Assembly (NCBI RefSeq): GCF_002709775.1
Contig: NZ_PAQR01000005.1
Span: forward strand, 29,453-93,452
Length of the DNA: 64,000 nt
Direction of reading: 5' to 3'
Origin: Thalassospira sp.
Lineage (GTDB): Bacteria > Pseudomonadota > Alphaproteobacteria > Rhodospirillales > Thalassospiraceae
How positions within the stretch are numbered: position 1 is the first letter of the stretch; the number at the start of each line of letters is the position of its first letter. Under the pieces are notes generated by a model that saw only the letters and a list, made by a program, of their open reading frames with translations, made no database searches and was not told the origin of the DNA. The translations under genes were made by a program, and so were the position numbers. Below are positions 26,672 to 36,002 of the stretch, in pieces.

Positions 26672-26672
26672 A

Positions 26673-29600
26673 TTATTTCGCACTTCCTTGAAGGCCGCCA
26701 CTTCCGGGCTCATTCGCCACATGTGATGCCGCCTCGCCGTGATCGGGAATGGCTTCTGCGGCGCGCAACTGGCTTTGCAGTTTCTTGCCGCCATCAGCAC
26801 GGGCCGAAACCAGTGGGGCGAGCAAAAGATAGAGCACCGGGGTCAGGAACAAGGTAAAGACCGTGGCAAAGCCAAGACCGCCAAACACGACCCAACCAAT
26901 GGCTGCGCGGGCTTCTGCCCCGGCACCCGAACCAAGCACGAGCGGCAAGCCGCCCAGCACGGTCGAGATCATGGTCATCATGATCGGGCGCAGACGGACC
27001 ATGGCGGCATCATGCACTGCTTCACGCACCGACTTGCCCGCATCACGCAGCTGATCGGCGAATTCGACAACCAGAATGCCGTTCTTGGCCATCAGACCCA
27101 CCAGCATCACCAACCCGATCTGGCTATAGATATTGATCGAGGTGCCACTAAGAGCCAGCGCATAGATGGCCGCGGCCAGACCAAACGGCACGGTCAGGAC
27201 CACCACAAGGGCGGAGGTAAAGCTTTCGAACTGGGCTGCCAGCACCAGCAGCACGACCAGAACCGCAATCAGGAAAGTGATCTGCACATCATTGGCGGTT
27301 TCGCCAAGGGCGGCCGCATTCCCCAGGAACAGGATGCCGACACCGGGTGGCAGCAACTGATCACCGACCGCGTTCACGTCTTCGACCGCCTCGGCCAGGG
27401 TATAGCCCGGTGCGAGGTTGGCCGAGATGGTGACAGCGCGTTGCTGGCCTTCGCGTTCAAGTTCGGAGGCGACAGCTTCCTCACTGAGCGTAATCACAGA
27501 AGACAGCGGCAGAACGCGACCATTGGTGCCGGTGACAAACAGGTTTTCAAGATCGGACGGGTCATTGATGCTGCCGAGCGCGCTGCGCAATTTGATCGGC
27601 ACATTCTGGTCATCGACATTGATTTCGGTGACTTCATACCCCTCGATCATGGCGCGCAGCGTGGTATCAAGTTCCTCGATCGGGATGCCAAGATCAAAGG
27701 CGCGCTTGCGGTCAATATTGACCAGAAGCTGTGGCTGGGTGGTCTGATAGGACACCCGAAGACCGGTGAGGCCGGGATAGTTTGCCTCGATCTCCTGCTG
27801 CATGGCGCGCGCGTTATCGGCAAGGGTGCGATAGCTTGTCCCGGTCAGGGCAAATTCAAGCCCCTCGCCGGTGCCACCGCGCAAGCCCAGACTGTTGGGC
27901 TGCCAGACATAGGCCTGCACCCCCGGCAGCGCATTCAGATCACCCCGAATTGAATCGGTAATTTCCTGTTGGGATCGCGTGCGTTCTTCCCATGGTTTCA
28001 GCGGTGCAATCACAAGCGCGCGGTTCGGATCCCACAGGCCGACAATGGTGTAGATGTTATAGGCATCGCCCGCCTCGACCACCGGGCGCAGGATGTTTTC
28101 CACTGTCTCGACCTGGCGATCCATATAGTCGATGCCAACACCATCCGGCCCGCGCATGGACACCAGAATACGGCCGCGATCCTCATCGGGCAGGAGTTCC
28201 TGTGTGACACTGGTATAGACGCCAAAGGCAAGACCACCCGATACGATACAGATCATCACGGTGATGACCGGACTGCCAAGGGCGGCTTCGAGAATGCGGC
28301 GATAAATCCCGGCAAAGAAGAAGCCGACACGTTCCAGCATATTGGGCGCATCATCGGTTTTGCCGTCATGCGGATCGATATGCTTAAGCCGTGATGCCAG
28401 CATCGGACAAAGCGAGAGCGCGACAAAGGATGACACCGCCACCGCAAAGGCCAGCACAAAACCGAATTCACGGAACAGGCGGCCCGCCGTGCTGGGCAGG
28501 AAGGAAATCGGCACAAACACCGAAATCAGCGTCAGCGTGGTGGCGATGACCGCAAAGAACACCTGACGGGTTCCAAGAACCGCAGCGGCCATGGAACCAA
28601 GGCCCTGATGGCGGCGGCGCTGAATGTTTTCCAGAACGACAATCGCGTCATCAACGATCATACCGGTCGCCAGAACAAGTGCGAGAAGGGTCAGGATGTT
28701 GATCGAAAAGCCCATCGCCCAGATGGCGGCCACCGTGCCGATCAGGGCAATCGGAATGGTGATGGTCGGGATCAGCGTCGCGGTAAAGGAACGCAGGAAG
28801 AGGTACAGCACCCCGATCACGATGACCACGGCAAGGCCGAGGCTATAGATCACTTCCCACAGCGCGCCTTCGATAAAGACCGCATCGTCGGAGTTCACGA
28901 AGACATCAAGGTCGTCATATTGCGCGTTCAGGCGTTCAACGACGTCGCGCACACCTGTCGAAATGGCGATGGTATTTGATTGTGCCTGACGGGTAATCGA
29001 AAGCCCGATCACGGTGCGGCCATTCAGGCGCACATAGGACGACGCATCATCCGGGCCGTAATAGATATCGGCAACATCGCCCAGAAGAACGCTGTCACGC
29101 ACCAGCATCTGATTAAGCTTGTCGACTTCCCAGACCGATGCATCAGCACGAACAAAAAGCTTCTGATCGGAGGATTCAAAACTGCCGGCCGGAATATCGA
29201 ACTGGGCGGTACGCAGCAGATCGGCGACATCCTGAACCGAAAGACCGTAACTTGCCATGCGCAGCGGATCGACGCGCACATGCAAGACACGTTCACGATC
29301 ACCATTGACGCCGACTTCGGCGACACCGGGCACTGACAGCAAGGCCGGGCTGATCTGGTCTTCGACGATATTGGCGAGTTCTTCTTCGGTCAGGCGGTTG
29401 CTGACAACCGCAATGCGCATAATCGCACTGGCATCGGCGTCGGCCTTGACCACGCGGATGTTTTCAACCCCGTCGGGCAGGCTGCGTTCCGCCCGGCTGA
29501 TGGCTTCGCGGATGTCGCTTGCGGCATCGTTGATTTCAACATCGGGATAGAATTCGATGCGGATGCGGGCATTGGCCTCTTCGCTTTGCGAGCTGATTTC

Positions 29601-29864
29601 CTTGATGCCACTGACGCGTGATGCCGCACTTTCGATGATGCCGGTGACTTCGGCATCAACGGTTTCGGGTGATGCCCCGTCATAATCGGCGGTAACGGTA
29701 ATCGTCGGGCGATCAACGTTGGGCAGTTCGCGAATTTCCACACCCAGCATGGCAGCCAAGCCCGCCAGAATGATCAGCATGGCGACCACACTGATCAGAA
29801 CAGGGCGGCGGATACTGAGCGATGCAAGGTCGTTATGATCGTGATTGTCGGTTCCCGTCGTCAT
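26673..29864 (-). CDS. RND-family multidrug efflux transporter (HAE1-like)
   Basis: The inner-membrane proton/drug antiporter of the pump, 1063 residues as expected. It has TM1 near residues 20-40, the porter domain with RELPNVDRPTITVTADYDGASPE, the TM4 proton-relay region VLATGMIVDDAIVVLENIQRR with the Asp pair, and a second half repeating the layout (ANGILVVEFA after TM10). It starts two bases after the adaptor gene and is followed directly by the outer-membrane gene, so all three are cotranscribed. Substrates cannot be inferred. Confidence 0.95.
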   Translation of the reverse strand: MTTGTDNHDHNDLASLSIRRPVLISVVAMLIILAGLAAMLGVEIRELPNVDRPTITVTADYDGASPETVDAEVTGIIESAASRVSGIKEISSQSEEANARIRIEFYPDVEINDAASDIREAISRAERSLPDGVENIRVVKADADASAIMRIAVVSNRLTEEELANIVEDQISPALLSVPGVAEVGVNGDRERVLHVRVDPLRMASYGLSVQDVADLLRTAQFDIPAGSFESSDQKLFVRADASVWEVDKLNQMLVRDSVLLGDVADIYYGPDDASSYVRLNGRTVIGLSITRQAQSNTIAISTGVRDVVERLNAQYDDLDVFVNSDDAVFIEGALWEVIYSLGLAVVIVIGVLYLFLRSFTATLIPTITIPIALIGTVAAIWAMGFSINILTLLALVLATGMIVDDAIVVLENIQRRRHQGLGSMAAAVLGTRQVFFAVIATTLTLISVFVPISFLPSTAGRLFREFGFVLAFAVAVSSFVALSLCPMLASRLKHIDPHDGKTDDAPNMLERVGFFFAGIYRRILEAALGSPVITVMICIVSGGLAFGVYTSVTQELLPDEDRGRILVSMRGPDGVGIDYMDRQVETVENILRPVVEAGDAYNIYTIVGLWDPNRALVIAPLKPWEERTRSQQEITDSIRGDLNALPGVQAYVWQPNSLGLRGGTGEGLEFALTGTSYRTLADNARAMQQEIEANYPGLTGLRVSYQTTQPQLLVNIDRKRAFDLGIPIEELDTTLRAMIEGYEVTEINVDDQNVPIKLRSALGSINDPSDLENLFVTGTNGRVLPLSSVITLSEEAVASELEREGQQRAVTISANLAPGYTLAEAVEDVNAVGDQLLPPGVGILFLGNAAALGETANDVQITFLIAVLVVLLVLAAQFESFTSALVVVLTVPFGLAAAIYALALSGTSINIYSQIGLVMLVGLMAKNGILVVEFADQLRDAGKSVREAVHDAAMVRLRPIMMTMISTVLGGLPLVLGSGAGAEARAAIGWVVFGGLGFATVFTLFLTPVLYLLLAPLVSARADGGKKLQSQLRAAEAIPDHGEAASHVANEPGSGGLQGSAK

Positions 29865-29866
29865 GA

Positions 29867-31018
29867 TCAGGACCCCTCGCCCGCACCTTCGCGGGTGGCA
29901 ACGCCACCGCCGTCGGACTGAACATTATCACCGCGGATTGAGGCCGAAACGGTTCGGCCCGGACGCAGGCGCAAGACGCCCTCGACCACGACCAGATCGC
30001 CTTCGGCAATGCCACCATCCAGCAGGATGCGGCCATTGGTACGTTTCACCACACGGACCGGTACGCGCGAGACCTTGTTTTCATTATCGATGCGCCAGAC
30101 ATAGGTGCCTTCGTCGCCCCACAGGACGGAAATTTCGGCAACAGCCGGGTATTGTTTGCCTTCGATATCGACGTAAACCGCAAAGGACATGCCTGCGAGC
30201 AGGCGGCTATTGGGGTTGGGCACACGCGCGCGCACAGCAAAGGTGCGGCTTTCGGGATCGATGCGGCTTCCGATGGATTCAACAACCCCGGTAAAGACTT
30301 CACCCGGAAGGCTCCAGGTTTCAACCCGGACCGACTGGCCGGGGCGGACATTGTCAAACCGGGTTTCGGCGACTTCGAAATCGACCAGAATGCTTTCGAT
30401 GTTATCAAGGGTGACAATGACCGTGGCGCTATCAACACGATCGCCCGCCTCGACCTGCGGGATGCCGACAATGCCATCAAACGGGGCCAGAATGGTGCGA
30501 TCAGCCAGATTGACCTCGGCCTGATCAAGGGCAATGCGGGCCTCGGCCAATGTTGTGCGCGCGCTATCAACTTCGCTTTCGGCAACCGCACCGAGTGGGC
30601 GGGCCTTTTCATAACGGGCAAGAAGCTGTTCGGCATCGCGAGCCTGAACGGCGGCAAGATCACGGGCAAGGCGTTCACGTTCGGCATCAAGGATGACAAG
30701 AACCTGACCTTTGGTCACCTTGTCGCCGGCACGAACCAGCACATCGGCGACTTCACCCGATACCGCGGGATAGATCGAAACACCAAGGGCGGATTTGCCC
30801 GTCCCGACCGCCTCGACCACGGTTTTTTCATCCATCAGGCTGGCATATTCGGCAATGACCGGAAGACTGCGTTCGCCGCCGCCACGCTGTGCCGTGCTTG
30901 CGGGTTGCGCATCGGGCGCGATCAGCGCCGTGATGTCGTCTTTGGCAAAGAAATAGGCAGAGGCCGCAACTGCAATCAGTGCAACACCTGCGATCACAAG
31001 CGTGGATTTACGCGCCAT
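29867..31018 (-). CDS. RND efflux periplasmic adaptor (membrane fusion protein)
   Basis: A 383-residue adaptor with an N-terminal membrane anchor (about 8-28), the lipoyl half-motifs YPAVSGEVADVLVRAGDKVTKGQ and LAPFDGIVGIPQVEAGDRVDSA separated by an alpha-helical hairpin, then beta-barrel and membrane-proximal domains. ATG 31018 gives MARKSTLVIAGV; a start 30 bases upstream is in frame. First gene of the pump operon. No dedicated regulator gene is adjacent. Confidence 0.93.
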   Translation of the reverse strand: MARKSTLVIAGVALIAVAASAYFFAKDDITALIAPDAQPASTAQRGGGERSLPVIAEYASLMDEKTVVEAVGTGKSALGVSIYPAVSGEVADVLVRAGDKVTKGQVLVILDAERERLARDLAAVQARDAEQLLARYEKARPLGAVAESEVDSARTTLAEARIALDQAEVNLADRTILAPFDGIVGIPQVEAGDRVDSATVIVTLDNIESILVDFEVAETRFDNVRPGQSVRVETWSLPGEVFTGVVESIGSRIDPESRTFAVRARVPNPNSRLLAGMSFAVYVDIEGKQYPAVAEISVLWGDEGTYVWRIDNENKVSRVPVRVVKRTNGRILLDGGIAEGDLVVVEGVLRLRPGRTVSASIRGDNVQSDGGGVATREGAGEGS

Positions 31019-31354
31019 CACATTGAACTTCCAAGTCGGGCTGACCAAACAACCTTAAAAACCCTGTTCCCGCCCCGGGAAAGTGTCGGTATTTCAATTC
31101 TATACCCCCGATGGGGCTTTATGCTTTTTCTGAAATCCCGTTGCCCGAAACGATATTGCAACCGGCCGGTCAGAACCACACAAAAAGTGTATCAGAAACG
31201 TCGCAATTTGTATCTTAACAGCCGATAAAACCTGTGTTTTGACCCGAACAATTCGGCCAAATGCAACAGGCCTGCACACCCGATATACGGTGTGCAGGCC
31301 CGGATTGTTCAACTTTTACTGTCGGGATCACAAGACCGCGCAAGCAAGCGCAGA
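31019..31354. other. Intergenic region between the efflux operon and the chemoreceptor gene
   Basis: About 335 bases without a gene. It should hold the efflux-operon promoter (minus strand). The palindrome ACCGGCCGGT is at 31152-31161 and a strong hairpin at 31269-31300. I could not place a convincing -35/-10 pair. Confidence 0.5.
31269..31300 (-). terminator. Strong hairpin downstream of the chemoreceptor gene
   Basis: GGCCTGCACACC (31269-31280) pairs perfectly with GGTGTGCAGGCC (31289-31300) around an 8-base loop. It lies 55 bases after the chemoreceptor stop codon. The following bases on the minus strand are only moderately T-rich, so it may stabilise the mRNA end or need a cofactor to terminate. 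Confidence 0.5.
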
Positions 31355-33466
31355 TCAGGCGGCACCGCGCCTTTGCGATTGAGGGAAGGCGACCAGATTG
31401 TCCTGACGCCAGATATCGGACGCATCGGTTTCATCATCCGCATCATCCACCCCTTCATCACCAGCAGCAGAGGCCACCGCGCGATCAAGGGACGCTGTGA
31501 GCTCGGTCACATTGCGGTCGACCTCATCAGCGCGACGGTTCAGATCAAGGCTGAGCTTGCGGGTGACATCGATATCTTCGGACACAGCACCGATGGCTGT
31601 TGCAACATTGCGCACCGCATCGCCAGCAAGGGAAATGGCACCTGTGATTTCCTCGGTCTCGCGGCGTTGATGTTCTACGTCACCTGCGACCTCGTCAGAA
31701 ATCGACATCATGGACCGCACCGTGACCCCGACATCCTCCATCGAGGCGACGCAACGATCGGTCACCGCCCCCATGGCGTTGACATGTTCGGTGATCTGTT
31801 CGGTCGCACGTTCGGTCTGGCTTGCGAGGTTTTTGACCTCTGCCGCGACGACGGCAAAGCCCTTGCCGGCATCGCCCGCACGGGCGGCCTCAATCGTTGC
31901 GTTAAGGGCCAGCATATTGGTCTGTCCGGCAATGCCACGGATCAGATCAACAATCTGTTCGATGCTGGTCGCGACTTCGCGCAGGTCATCCACCGCACGC
32001 GCCGATTCCTCGGTCGATCCGACGGCATTCTGGGCGATTTCGCGTTGATGTTCGACGCGGTTGGCAATCGACACAATCGCTTCGCGCAGACGATTGGCCG
32101 CATCGCCGATGGCGTTGGAATGTGACTGGCTGTCATGGGCGGCACTGGTGGCGGTTTCGGTCTGCACCGTGACGCGTTCGGCAGCAGCCGCGACCTCGGT
32201 GACGGCTTCGCGCATACGGGTGACCTGATGATTGACCGATTTGACAAGGCCGGTGGTCTCGCCCTCAATCGTTTCGGCCATCGCACCCAGTGAAGCGCGA
32301 CGTTTTTCTTCTTCGATGCGCTGAAGCGTAATGCGTTCTTCGGCCATTTTTTCGATCTTGAGCGCATTTTCGCGGAAGATCGCCACCGTACGCGACATGG
32401 CACCGAATTCATCACGACGTTTGATATCGGCCAGCGTAATCTCGGTATCATTCTCACTGAGCCGCGTCATGTCGCCATTCACGCGACGCAGCGGACGCAG
32501 GATGCTCATGGCAATGCCAAGGGCGAGTGCAACGGCAATCAGAACCCCGATGGCCGCAACCACGATGTTGGTCAGCGCCGAGTTTTCCGACTGGCTGTGG
32601 GCGGCATCAACAAGGGCCGTCTGATTTGCCATGGCCTCAGTGCGGATATTCTGGGTGATGGTCTGGACTTCGCGGACAGCAGATTTGAAGTCATCCATTG
32701 ATTGGCGGAAGCCTGCGATGGAGGCTTCAAGCTGATTTGCGCCCTGTTTAAGCAGGTCATTGTCACGAACGGCGTAGGAAAACAGCTTTTTCTCATTACG
32801 GGTCAGGCCATCAAACGCGGATTTGATTTCTTCTTGCAGGTCGGTGAGGGCGGATGTCTGGGTACGCGCAGCTTCGAGTGATTCGGCGGTGCGCAGGATC
32901 GGGAATTGCAGCGAATTGACGATGGCGGCCAGATTAGCAGCCCCCAGTTTGTCGGCGAATTTTTCGGCAATGGCGGGATCGCGCTTGGCGATGAAATCTT
33001 CAAGACTTGCGGCAGATTTGCCGAGCTGATTGGCACCAAGCAACATGGTTTCGGACGCGGCAGACAGGTTTTCTGCACGCAGCACCAGTGGTTCGAGCGT
33101 TGCGATGTAATCGGCACTGAGACTTTCGAGTGCGTTGGCGCGATCAAGATCACCATTGGCGCGAAGCTCGGACACAAGGGTCGCGCCACTTTGCTCGGCT
33201 GCTTCACGCATGGTGGTGATGCCTTCGCGATCGAGCGGATCGACCGTCTGGGCAAACAAAAGAACCTGGTTGGATAGGCGTTCAAGTTTCAGCGCATAGT
33301 CATTGGCAAGCCCGACCATGCCGGTACTTTTGGCAATGCGATCTGCATGGGCACCAAAGCCCAGAAGATAGGTCGATGACAGGGCCGACAGGCCGACCAG
33401 CAAAACCACCAGCACGAAGAAGCCGGCAAAAATGCGCGATCCGATGCGAATTCGGTCAAGAAACAT
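31355..33466 (-). CDS. Methyl-accepting chemotaxis protein
   Basis: A 703-residue transmembrane chemoreceptor. TM1 (about 12-34) and TM2 (about 303-327) bracket a periplasmic sensor of about 270 residues, predicted mostly helical. A HAMP domain follows (PLRRVNGDMTRLSENDTEITL, about 328-380), then the cytoplasmic signalling coiled coil with the conserved tip GIAGQTNMLALNATIEAARA. The C-terminus is acidic and has no CheR-docking pentapeptide. It signals through CheA/CheW encoded elsewhere. The ligand is unknown. It stands alone on the minus strand. Confidence 0.94.
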   Translation of the reverse strand: MFLDRIRIGSRIFAGFFVLVVLLVGLSALSSTYLLGFGAHADRIAKSTGMVGLANDYALKLERLSNQVLLFAQTVDPLDREGITTMREAAEQSGATLVSELRANGDLDRANALESLSADYIATLEPLVLRAENLSAASETMLLGANQLGKSAASLEDFIAKRDPAIAEKFADKLGAANLAAIVNSLQFPILRTAESLEAARTQTSALTDLQEEIKSAFDGLTRNEKKLFSYAVRDNDLLKQGANQLEASIAGFRQSMDDFKSAVREVQTITQNIRTEAMANQTALVDAAHSQSENSALTNIVVAAIGVLIAVALALGIAMSILRPLRRVNGDMTRLSENDTEITLADIKRRDEFGAMSRTVAIFRENALKIEKMAEERITLQRIEEEKRRASLGAMAETIEGETTGLVKSVNHQVTRMREAVTEVAAAAERVTVQTETATSAAHDSQSHSNAIGDAANRLREAIVSIANRVEHQREIAQNAVGSTEESARAVDDLREVATSIEQIVDLIRGIAGQTNMLALNATIEAARAGDAGKGFAVVAAEVKNLASQTERATEQITEHVNAMGAVTDRCVASMEDVGVTVRSMMSISDEVAGDVEHQRRETEEITGAISLAGDAVRNVATAIGAVSEDIDVTRKLSLDLNRRADEVDRNVTELTASLDRAVASAAGDEGVDDADDETDASDIWRQDNLVAFPQSQRRGAA

Positions 33467-33837
33467 GGAATATCCAAACAGCGAAATTTACGTTTGGCGT
33501 GATCCATACATGCGTGCCGGGCCCGGAATTGTAACAGTTGGATGAAATCCGCATTCATCCATCAAACCGGGTGCGGGGCGGACATTTATCTGGCGCAAAA
33601 CAACATTTCGACCGGCCGAAAATGTTCAAATGAACACATCCCTATACAATTGGACGAGGGTCATTATCCGTTTCGGAATGCGTCAAAATGGCGATTTTTC
33701 AAGGAACCCCGTGCGACTCGATCCCTTGCCGCTACGTCGGCGGTGCGTGCGTCTATTTTCTGGAATGATGCCAATTAAAATGTCGCCATGACAATATTGT
33801 ACAAGCTGGCACGTAAAAGCGCGGTTATACTGACCCG
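33467..33837. other. Divergent intergenic region between chemoreceptor and AraC genes
   Basis: About 370 bases with no supported gene; a 78-codon frame here lacks a ribosome site. It holds the promoters of both divergent genes and the palindrome at 33623-33636. Confidence 0.5.
33623..33636. repeat. Palindrome TGTTCA-AA-TGAACA
   Basis: A perfect 14-base palindrome with a 2-base centre, 157 bases upstream of the chemoreceptor start and 201 bases upstream of the AraC gene. It has the shape of a small dimeric regulator site. Confidence 0.5.
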
Positions 33838-34737
33838 ATGAACAATGCTGCGCGACAGAACACGGCCGCCCAGCGTCGCCAAACCTCATCCAGACCGGCG
33901 ACCCGGCGCCCCCGCGAGATTGCCCGACATTGGCGGGCAGCCGAGGGCATTGATATGTTCGAAGCCGATTACAAGAATTTCTCCTTCCCCAAGCACAGCC
34001 ACGACTATTACGCCTTTGGCACGATCCTTAATGGGGCGGAGCGGTTCATGACGCGCGGGACCAATTATGTCGCCGCACGCGGGCAGCTTTTGATGATGAA
34101 CCCGATGCAGGTTCATGATGGCGGACCGGCATCCGATGATGGCTATCAGTACCAGATCATGTTCATCGACCCGAAGGTGTTTGGCGATCTGGTCAGCGAG
34201 ATTTCCCCCAAAAGCGCCGGCCTGCCGTTTTTTGGCAATTGTGTGGTGAGCGACCCGGAATTGCATTTGCAGCTACAAGGGCTGCATCGCCTGTTTCGGC
34301 CGGGGGCAGAGGATGAGGCAACCCGTCTCGAACGCGATAGCCAGCTTCTTTACAGTGCCGCACGGTTTTCGCTGCGCCATGCCGATGCCCCGCCCTATCT
34401 TTATCAGCCGGGCTCAGAGGACAAACGGGTTCAGGCCGTGATTGATTATATGGCCGCCCACCTTGATGCGAACATATCGCTTGATGATCTGGCGGCCATA
34501 ACCGGGCTCAGCCGGTTTCATTTGCTGCGCGTGTTCCGGGCCGCAACCGGATTGCCGCCGCATACCTATTTCAATCATATGCGGTTGAGGCGTGCCAAAC
34601 GGCTGCTGTTTGACGGATCGAGCATTGCGGATGCGGCAGCCGCGACCGGCTTTGCCGATCAAAGCCATTTGAACCGGCATTTCAAAACCATGTGGGGTGT
34701 CAGCCCCGGTGCGTTTATCGCGAGCCTTGATTCTTAA
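33838..34737 (+). CDS. AraC-family transcriptional regulator
   Basis: A 299-residue regulator with an N-terminal AraC-type cupin (SFPKHSHDYYAFGTILNGAE, MMNPMQVHDG, about 45-110) and a C-terminal double helix-turn-helix (about 195-295: ISLDDLAAITGLSRFHLLRVFRAATGLPPHTY and IADAAAATGFADQSHLNRHFKTMWGVSPG). The first 30 residues are basic and low in complexity, so a later start is possible, but ATG 33838 is the first in frame. It is convergent with the ureohydrolase gene. AraC regulators of this layout often control amino-acid exporters or catabolic genes. No target is obvious here. Confidence 0.9.
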   Translation: MNNAARQNTAAQRRQTSSRPATRRPREIARHWRAAEGIDMFEADYKNFSFPKHSHDYYAFGTILNGAERFMTRGTNYVAARGQLLMMNPMQVHDGGPASDDGYQYQIMFIDPKVFGDLVSEISPKSAGLPFFGNCVVSDPELHLQLQGLHRLFRPGAEDEATRLERDSQLLYSAARFSLRHADAPPYLYQPGSEDKRVQAVIDYMAAHLDANISLDDLAAITGLSRFHLLRVFRAATGLPPHTYFNHMRLRRAKRLLFDGSSIADAAAATGFADQSHLNRHFKTMWGVSPGAFIASLDS

Positions 34738-34744
34738 TCGAGGC

Positions 34745-34776
34745 GCCTGCCCATGACGACGCGTACACGGGCAGGC
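34745..34776. terminator. Possible bidirectional terminator between AraC and ureohydrolase genes
   Basis: GCCTGCCC (34745-34752) pairs with GGGCAGGC (34769-34776) around a 16-base loop; the T-tract is weak on both strands. It sits between two convergent genes. Confidence 0.4.
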
Positions 34777-34790
34777 AGTTTGATTCTGGC

Positions 34791-35846
34791 TTAAGCTTCG
34801 CCGTTGCGGCGTTTCATCGCATCGACGACCAGACACAGTTCTTCGAACAGAACCTGTGCGGCGATATGGGCGGTGTTGGTGGTGGCATCATATTGCGGGG
34901 CAACTTCGACAACATCCGCCCCGACAAAATCAAGTCCCTTAAGCCCGCGCAAAATTGCCAATGCCTCGCGCGAAGTCAGGCCACCGACTTCCGGCGTACC
35001 GGTCCCGGGCGCGAAGGACGGATCGAGGCAATCGACATCAAAGGACAGATAAACCGGGCCATCGCCAACCACTTCACGGGCCTTTGCGATCACGGCATCA
35101 ATGCCCATTTTCGGCACTTCTTCGGCATGGATCACCGTCATGCCGCTGTCATAGGAAAACTCCCAGACATATTCCGACGCGCCACGAATACCGATCTGAA
35201 TGGTGCGTTCCGGGTCAAGCACGCCATCCATCACCGCCTCGCGGAATGGGCCGCCATGATGGAAGCGCGAACCATCATATTCGCCGCAGGTATCGCAATG
35301 GGCATCAAGATGGATCATGCCGACCGGGCGGTCCTTGCCGACGGCCTTCTGGATCGAATAGCTGATCGAATGATCGCCGCCCACCGCAATCGGGATGACA
35401 CCGGCACCGACAATCTTCTTGAAATAGGCTTCGATATCCTCGTGGCAGCTTTCAAGCGAGTAACGGCTGCGAAACGGCACATCGCCGATATCGGCAATGC
35501 GCGCCATGGCACCGGGCACCATGCGCAGCACATGTTCATACGGACCGATGCGTTCGATATTGCGCACCGCGCGTGGACCAAGGCGGGCACCCGCCCGGTT
35601 GCTCACACCGAGATCCATCGGCACCCCGACAAGGGCGATATCAAGACCTTCGAAATTCTCGCTCTCGGCGTCTGCAGCAAACGGCGCATCCAGGAAGGTC
35701 GGCACGCCGGCAAACGGCCATTTGCGCCCGCCGCTTTCGGTAAATTGCGAGGCCGCCACTTCGCGGAAATGCGGGTCGAACATGTCCCCGCCTTTGGCAT
35801 TACCGTATTTTTCGCGCAGTTTGGCGAGCTTGTCGTTTGTGAACAT
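34791..35846 (-). CDS. Agmatinase-family ureohydrolase (possibly guanidino-acid or guanidine hydrolase)
   Basis: A 351-residue binuclear-metal ureohydrolase that releases urea from a guanidino compound. All metal ligands are present: His159 in GGDHS, Asp181, His183 and Asp185 in DAHCDT, Asp270 and Asp272 in SFDVDCLDPSFAPGTGTPE. It is longer than E. coli agmatinase (306) by an N-terminal extension of about 50 residues, as in several guanidinobutyrase, guanidinopropionase and guanidine-hydrolase enzymes. ATG 35846 follows AGGAGGT. No putrescine-pathway gene is nearby, and the divergent LysR gene probably regulates it. The substrate is open. Confidence 0.9.
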   Translation of the reverse strand: MFTNDKLAKLREKYGNAKGGDMFDPHFREVAASQFTESGGRKWPFAGVPTFLDAPFAADAESENFEGLDIALVGVPMDLGVSNRAGARLGPRAVRNIERIGPYEHVLRMVPGAMARIADIGDVPFRSRYSLESCHEDIEAYFKKIVGAGVIPIAVGGDHSISYSIQKAVGKDRPVGMIHLDAHCDTCGEYDGSRFHHGGPFREAVMDGVLDPERTIQIGIRGASEYVWEFSYDSGMTVIHAEEVPKMGIDAVIAKAREVVGDGPVYLSFDVDCLDPSFAPGTGTPEVGGLTSREALAILRGLKGLDFVGADVVEVAPQYDATTNTAHIAAQVLFEELCLVVDAMKRRNGEA

Positions 35847-35951
35847 GGGACCTCCTGAAACATCTGGCCAAACGGGACAGACGGCCAAATTCATATGATG
35901 CGCCGATCAGATCAAATTGCGTTGATTGGAAAAATCACGTATTCCTGAACT

Positions 35952-35975
35952 TTACTTTGGCAATCTTCAAAGTAA
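35952..35975. promoter_or_regulatory. LysR-type operator between ureohydrolase and LysR genes
   Basis: TTACTTTG (35952-35959), 8 bases, CAAAGTAA (35968-35975): a perfect inverted repeat containing the T-N11-A core expected for LysR-type regulators. It sits 27 bases before the LysR start and 106 bases before the ureohydrolase start, a typical autoregulatory and activating position. Confidence 0.65.
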
Positions 35976-36002
35976 TGAGTTCATACGCAGGAACCCCGCC
36001 CG

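Noticed and set aside
26739..27953. 404-codon plus-strand frame inside the RND transporter gene
   Set aside because: The composition is His- and Gln-rich as expected for an antisense frame; the RND protein is intact on the minus strand.
33542..33778. 78-codon frame between the chemoreceptor and AraC genes
   Set aside because: No ribosome site and no coding character; the region holds divergent promoters.
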